From assembly GCA_002255955.1 (NCBI GenBank), contig NKIM01000031.1:1-61716 (forward strand): DNA of 61,716 nucleotides. The letters run 5' to 3'. The stretch's first letter is position 1. The number at the start of each line of letters is the position of its first letter. This stretch comes from Burkholderiales bacterium PBB2. Lineage in GTDB: Bacteria; Pseudomonadota; Gammaproteobacteria; Burkholderiales; Burkholderiaceae_C. This document shows, one piece after another, positions 58,340 through 61,716 of the stretch. Both the position numbers and the translations under genes were made by a program. Below the pieces are notes generated by a model. The model did no database searches, was not told the origin of the DNA, and saw only the letters and a program-made list of their open reading frames with translations.

Positions 58340-59010
58340 CCGAGCACCTCCTCGATGGCACAGGCCACGCTCAACAAGGCTGCGTCCTCACCCGGCGCCG
58401 AGCACAGTTGCAGCCCCACCGGCAGCACAGCGCCGAGGTGCTGAATCGGCAGCGAGATTCCGCACTGCCCGAATAGGTTGCCCGGCCGCGTGTTGCGCGT
58501 GGCGCGCCGGTTCCAATCCGCGACGTCGGCCACACTGCGGAAGGCGGCGGTCAGCTGCGGCAGCATCGGCACCGTCGGCGTGAGCCAGGCATCGATGCCG
58601 ACGCGGCGCTCGTTCACCAGCACCTGCACCTCGCGGCGGCGCGCCAGCATCGTCGCGTGGTCGTCGGCGCGCACGTCGAAAGCGACCTGGAGCCGGGCGG
58701 CGGCTACGGAATCCAGGCGATCGAACTGCGCCGTCACGCGCTCGCGCCCGAGGAAGGTCAGAAGGTCCGCCGGCACCAGGCAACGAAAGATGTCGTCGAT
58801 CTCGCCAGCCTCCGGGGTCTCGGCGTGCAAGATGCAGGCGCCCGGTGGCGCGTAGGCGCGCGACCGCGGCCGTGAAGCAGCGATGCACGGGTTCGTCGAG
58901 TTCGTCCTGGAAGTGCTGCGTCGGCCCGGCCAGCACCAGGTCCGACACGGCGGGCACGGGACGTGGCAGATGGCCCTCCAGCGCGGCCTGGACCCTCGCA
59001 GCATCGTGCT
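58340..59010 (-). pseudogene. amidase-family gene remnant, frameshifted and truncated
   Basis: Two neighbouring frames carry pieces of one amidase-signature hydrolase. About 58843-58999 reads GPTQHFQDELDEPVHRCFTA then AVARLRA, and about 58854-58340, in another frame, reads HAETPEAGEIDDIFRCLVPA and LTPTVPMLPQLTAAF then CGISLPIQHLGAVLPVGLQL. The switch lies at about 58850, a frameshift. The N-terminal half with the catalytic Lys-Ser-Ser region is absent; homology begins abruptly near 59010. It is a decayed 3' fragment. No function is expected. Confidence 0.75.
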
Positions 59011-59127
59011 CGCTGCGTGTATGACGCGCTCCGCCGGCTCTTGCGGAGCTTGCCTCTGGGGCTCTATGACTGTGGGTCAGTCTGGGCGAACATCGTGGCG
59101 TCGCACAAGCCCAAACCAGAGGATCGC

Positions 59128-60552
59128 ATGAGCACCACCCAAGCCACGACACCCGGCGATCCCCCGCCGAACAGCGATGCTCGTGCCGACCTCGAGCGCT
59201 CGAACCCCCGGCACGACGAGCCCGTCCCGGACGAGGCTCTCCGAGAACGCCTCTTAGCTGATTGCCGCGAGTTCGTTGAGCCACAGCTAATCGAGCGGGA
59301 GACTCGACTGATTCCCGTTGTATTGAACCTGATTCACCACGCACGGCCGTGGCGCAAGGTAAGCGATCCCCGCTCAGGAGCGGCCATCAAGGCCGGGCTC
59401 TGGCGAGTGTTCAGCCCAGGTACTGTTCTCGCCACCGGTGGCGTCGCCACCCTGGTGATCTCTCTCGCGACCCTGCTGTTGCTTGCACAGCAGAATGAAC
59501 GCTTGGACCAGCAGACCTACGTCACTGACGCCGGGAGGTCGGGCTCCTTGGTGTCGGAGCTTGGCAGCGTCATGGCGGCGGTTACCGAGTACGCAGCCTC
59601 CGTGTGCGTGATGACGGATAAGGCGAGCCAGGCTCTTCGCTGCTGGCCCGACTACCAGACCCCATTTCGCAAGGAGTTTGTTGAGCGGTACGAAGCGGCT
59701 TCTGCGAGCAAGACGGACCGCGCTCCGCCGAAAATCGACTTCTTCCACTCGCAGATGGCATCAACGGCAGAGTCGGAGGGCGATCGGCCTCCCAGGCTTC
59801 CCCTGTCGCCCCAATTGCAGGGGCGCCTCGCGGTCCTGGTCGACGCATTGCGCCCGTATCGCTACCTCAACTTTCCTGACGCTCGGCCGCCCGCTGAAAA
59901 AGTGGACTCCCTGGGTCTGCTCAGCGCCGGACTGGCCATGTTGGGCGGTGCAGCGGGCGGCGAGCGCCCGCAGTTGTCAGCCCGCCCAGCCAGCCCAGAG
60001 CGCGGACTGCTGCTGGCGAGCCTGGTGCAGATGGGCATCAATCTGGAGTCGGGGCTCGCCTTCTCAATGAACTGGGAGTACGCCTACATCGAGTCCCCTG
60101 CCTTTCGGGACGTCTGGCTCCGCCGCCGCAATTTCAAGCACGCGACCTTCCGCTGCGCGGAGTTCGCCGGAGCCAACTTGGAGTCATCTTCGTTTCGTTG
60201 GGCGGACTTGCACGGAGCGACCTTCATGGGCGAGAAGACGCAGCTGGCCGCGGTGAGCTTTCGGGATGCCGACCTGACCCGGAGCAAATTCCTGCTAGCG
60301 AGACTACCGAGTGCGAGCAACTTTGAGGGTGCGGATCTGCGGGATGTCGATCTCCATGAGGCGACGACGACGGAGCCGAAGTTCTTGGAGACGCTCCAGG
60401 CGAAGGCGCGCAACTTTGATGCTTCTTCATGGCGCATGGTGGGCGCAGATGTGGCACCGGTCAGCCCCGGCCAGTCTCCGCAGCGACAGACATTTCGGAT
60501 CGAACACGCCTCGGGTTCGCAGCTTGGGCTGGCTCCCATCAACTGCCGGTGA
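59128..60552 (+). CDS. membrane-anchored pentapeptide-repeat protein
   Basis: This 474-residue protein begins at ATG 59128 with AGAGGA seven bases upstream. Residues about 1-90 are charged and cytoplasmic-looking, one transmembrane segment lies at about 96-122 (GGVATLVISLATLLLLAQQN), and then a domain with no recognised relatives spans about 125-310. The C-terminal third has pentapeptide-like repeats (about 320-425: FKHATFRCAEFAGANLESSS, FRWADLHGATF, ADLTRSKFLLARL, NFEGADLRDVDLHEA). Pentapeptide repeats fold into a square helix used as a scaffold. Function unknown. It sits alone in the tRNA-proximal accessory region. Confidence 0.78.
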   Translation: MSTTQATTPGDPPPNSDARADLERSNPRHDEPVPDEALRERLLADCREFVEPQLIERETRLIPVVLNLIHHARPWRKVSDPRSGAAIKAGLWRVFSPGTVLATGGVATLVISLATLLLLAQQNERLDQQTYVTDAGRSGSLVSELGSVMAAVTEYAASVCVMTDKASQALRCWPDYQTPFRKEFVERYEAASASKTDRAPPKIDFFHSQMASTAESEGDRPPRLPLSPQLQGRLAVLVDALRPYRYLNFPDARPPAEKVDSLGLLSAGLAMLGGAAGGERPQLSARPASPERGLLLASLVQMGINLESGLAFSMNWEYAYIESPAFRDVWLRRRNFKHATFRCAEFAGANLESSSFRWADLHGATFMGEKTQLAAVSFRDADLTRSKFLLARLPSASNFEGADLRDVDLHEATTTEPKFLETLQAKARNFDASSWRMVGADVAPVSPGQSPQRQTFRIEHASGSQLGLAPINCR

Positions 60553-61029
60553 CGCCCAGGTCGGTCACCCGTACAGTGCCGTTCGAGAGGGCCGGGCCGC
60601 TTGAAGTTGCAGATCAGAGACCAGCGTCAACCGTAGCGCGTCCCTGCCAACCCCAGGGTGTGAGTGCTATCGATCACCGGTGTCCCAGGCCCACAGAAGC
60701 TGCGTTGATATTGAGCGGCCGGCAAGCTGCCGGCGGTGAGCGACGGCTCCTGGCCGGGTGCGGGTGCCCCTTCGGCCAACTTCATCGCCCGAGAGCAGTC
60801 GCTAAGAGGTCACGTCTTGATCGGCTGCTTTGGGGCGAGCATTTCCGAAAGCTGGCGGTCTCGACTTGGCCAGGAACAGTCCTACGCGACAGTCGGCTTT
60901 CCGGCTAACCGGTGCGATCCTGTGGTCGCCAGTCCATGGCAAATCGAATTCGCAGAGTCGGCTTGGACGACAGTCAATGCCGCCTGCGTAGAGTGCTGAT
61001 GTGTACCGCCCGGCTCGAGAGCCATCCTC
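60553..61029. other. 477-base stretch without a supported gene
   Basis: Short open frames on both strands show no recognisable protein features or good ribosome binding sites. I see no hairpin with a T-tract and no clear repeat. It may be remnant sequence of an accessory element. Confidence 0.4.
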
Positions 61030-61230
61030 TTAGTTGGTCATCGCGAAGTCGACGGGCGTCACGCGCCAGAACCGTACCGATGCGTCGCCCTGCTTGTCCA
61101 GCATGCAACGCCGCTGGAACGCGGCGGCGAGTGCGGCTTGGTAGAGTCGCGCGAAACCGCTGGTGTGCCTGAGGTGAATCCCGCCCAAGTTGATGTCGGG
61201 CAAGGTGTAGACGTCGAACAGAATCCGGCC
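61030..61230 (-). pseudogene. unidentified reading-frame remnant (3' end)
   Basis: The minus strand encodes an ordinary-looking 66-residue C-terminus (RILFDVYTLPDINLGGIHLR, RLYQAALAAAFQRRCML, then VRFWRVTPVDFAMTN and stop). An in-frame TAG at 61231-61233 stops it upstream. There is no start codon or ribosome binding site at the left end. Composition looks coding, so it is probably the end of a gene broken by an amber mutation. The family was not recognised. The partial gene at 61287 lies just upstream on the same strand. Confidence 0.5.
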
Positions 61231-61286
61231 CTACTGCTTCAACAGAGAGAGTACGGGAACACGGGCACCGGGTTGCCAAATAACAC

Positions 61287-61716
61287 TTAGGGCCTCGCGG
61301 GAGCGTCATAGGCCAGCTTGGCCGCCTGTGCCGTCAACTTCAACTTCAACTGATCCAGATCCTGCTTCTGCGCCTTCTGATCGCAGCTCACGTCGGTAAG
61401 CCGCTCGCGCATCTCGTTGACGGTCTGCGTGATGTCCTGCGATTGCTGGAAGCGTGCACCCAACTCAGTCAGCACCCAGTCGAGTTGAGCCTGGCGGTCC
61501 CGGCGCCAACGTGCGGCTTGCGGGTTGGTGTTTGCAGCGCCGTTGCAGCCGGGGGTGCGGGCCTCATCCATGGCATTGAAGTACAGGTTGCTCTCCACGT
61601 TGAAGCGCCACAGCACTTGGCGCTTCTGCTCGGCGGCCGCATGTGCCTGCGCCTGCCGCTGCTGTTCGAGCTGGGCCTCGCATCTGAGCTGCAGTCGACA
61701 GCTCAGTGCCAGGTAG
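61287..61716 (-). CDS. unidentified protein, 5' end cut by the window edge
   Basis: At least 140 residues are open to the window edge on the minus strand. The readable part is rich in Gln, Ala, Arg and Lys (LEQQRQAQAHAAAEQKRQ) and predicted to be helical or coiled-coil. A Cys-containing segment (CNGAANTNPQAARWRRDRQA) and LTDVSCDQKAQKQDLDQLKL follow, ending APARP. A start at GTG 61616 is possible, but the frame continues upstream with similar composition, so the true start is outside. The family was not recognised. Confidence 0.6.
   Translation of the reverse strand, partial: YLALSCRLQLRCEAQLEQQRQAQAHAAAEQKRQVLWRFNVESNLYFNAMDEARTPGCNGAANTNPQAARWRRDRQAQLDWVLTELGARFQQSQDITQTVNEMRERLTDVSCDQKAQKQDLDQLKLKLTAQAAKLAYDAPARP

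Noticed and set aside
60736-60999. Possible small gene on the plus strand
   Set aside because: GTG start, no ribosome binding site, no recognisable features, and composition like out-of-frame sequence.

Overview
The window is GC-rich, densely packed chromosomal DNA. Gene content points to a betaproteobacterium of the order Burkholderiales, probably the Roseateles/Rubrivivax/Leptothrix branch. The signs are the order thrS-infC-rpmI-rplT-pheS-pheT-ihfA-merR-tRNA-Pro, glnA with a small DUF4124 gene and ntrBC, a PEP-CTERM/exosortase accessory gene (prsT) with a PEP-CTERM substrate, and SelO-MsrB-YciB-BolA-PpiC as one cluster. The taxonomic placement is inferred from gene order and protein character only.

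Layout. Positions 1-3750 hold an IclR-type regulator (minus), an AIM24-family protein, an EI24-type membrane protein and a CinA-N-like protein. Positions 3700-9000 are a nitrogen module: two NtrC-type boxes and a -24/-12 sigma-54 promoter in front of glnA, then a coiled-coil DUF4124-like protein, ntrB and ntrC. Positions 9000-15700 hold a uracil/xanthine permease, a metallo-beta-lactamase-fold hydrolase, peptide deformylase, a large FecR/DUF6600-like low-complexity protein, and a divergent GDSL esterase/ABC ATPase pair whose start codons overlap. Positions 15800-19600 are a minus-strand run selO-msrB-yciB-bolA-ppiC with two 4-base overlaps. Positions 19700-26800 hold an AlkK-like acyl-CoA ligase, prsT, an alpha/beta hydrolase and a DUF3667-like protein. 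Positions 26880-32870 are a beta-oxidation operon (fadJ-like, thiolase, acyl-CoA dehydrogenase, small membrane protein, hotdog thioesterase) behind a TetR-style palindrome. Positions 32870-38660 hold a periplasmic binding protein, a chemoreceptor, a CurA-like reductase, a GNAT and an HI0933-like flavoprotein.

Positions 38800-42140 are the most interesting pair: a Tat-exported phosphocholine-type phospholipase C with a C-terminal type I dockerin-like domain, followed 23 bases later by a PEP-CTERM protein whose ectodomain looks cohesin-like. I propose a cohesin/dockerin pair that holds a secreted lipase on the cell surface. Positions 42100-49400 hold MipA, Tex, a TonB-dependent receptor, a patatin-like phospholipase and a His-rich glycine-zipper lipoprotein.

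Positions 49420-57890 are the translation operon. It is preceded by what reads as a classic attenuator: a 14-residue leader peptide with five Thr codons, four of them consecutive, then an intrinsic terminator ahead of thrS. infC appears to start at AUC. The operon ends with tRNA-Pro(GGG), which has its own promoter and terminator.

Right of the tRNA (57940-61716) gene density drops. This part holds a 12-base tandem repeat, a frameshifted and truncated amidase remnant, a membrane-anchored pentapeptide-repeat protein of unknown role, an unidentified reading-frame remnant and an unidentified gene cut by the window edge. It looks like the start of a tRNA-associated accessory region, although no integrase or second attachment site is visible here. 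No CRISPR array, rRNA or complete insertion sequence was seen.
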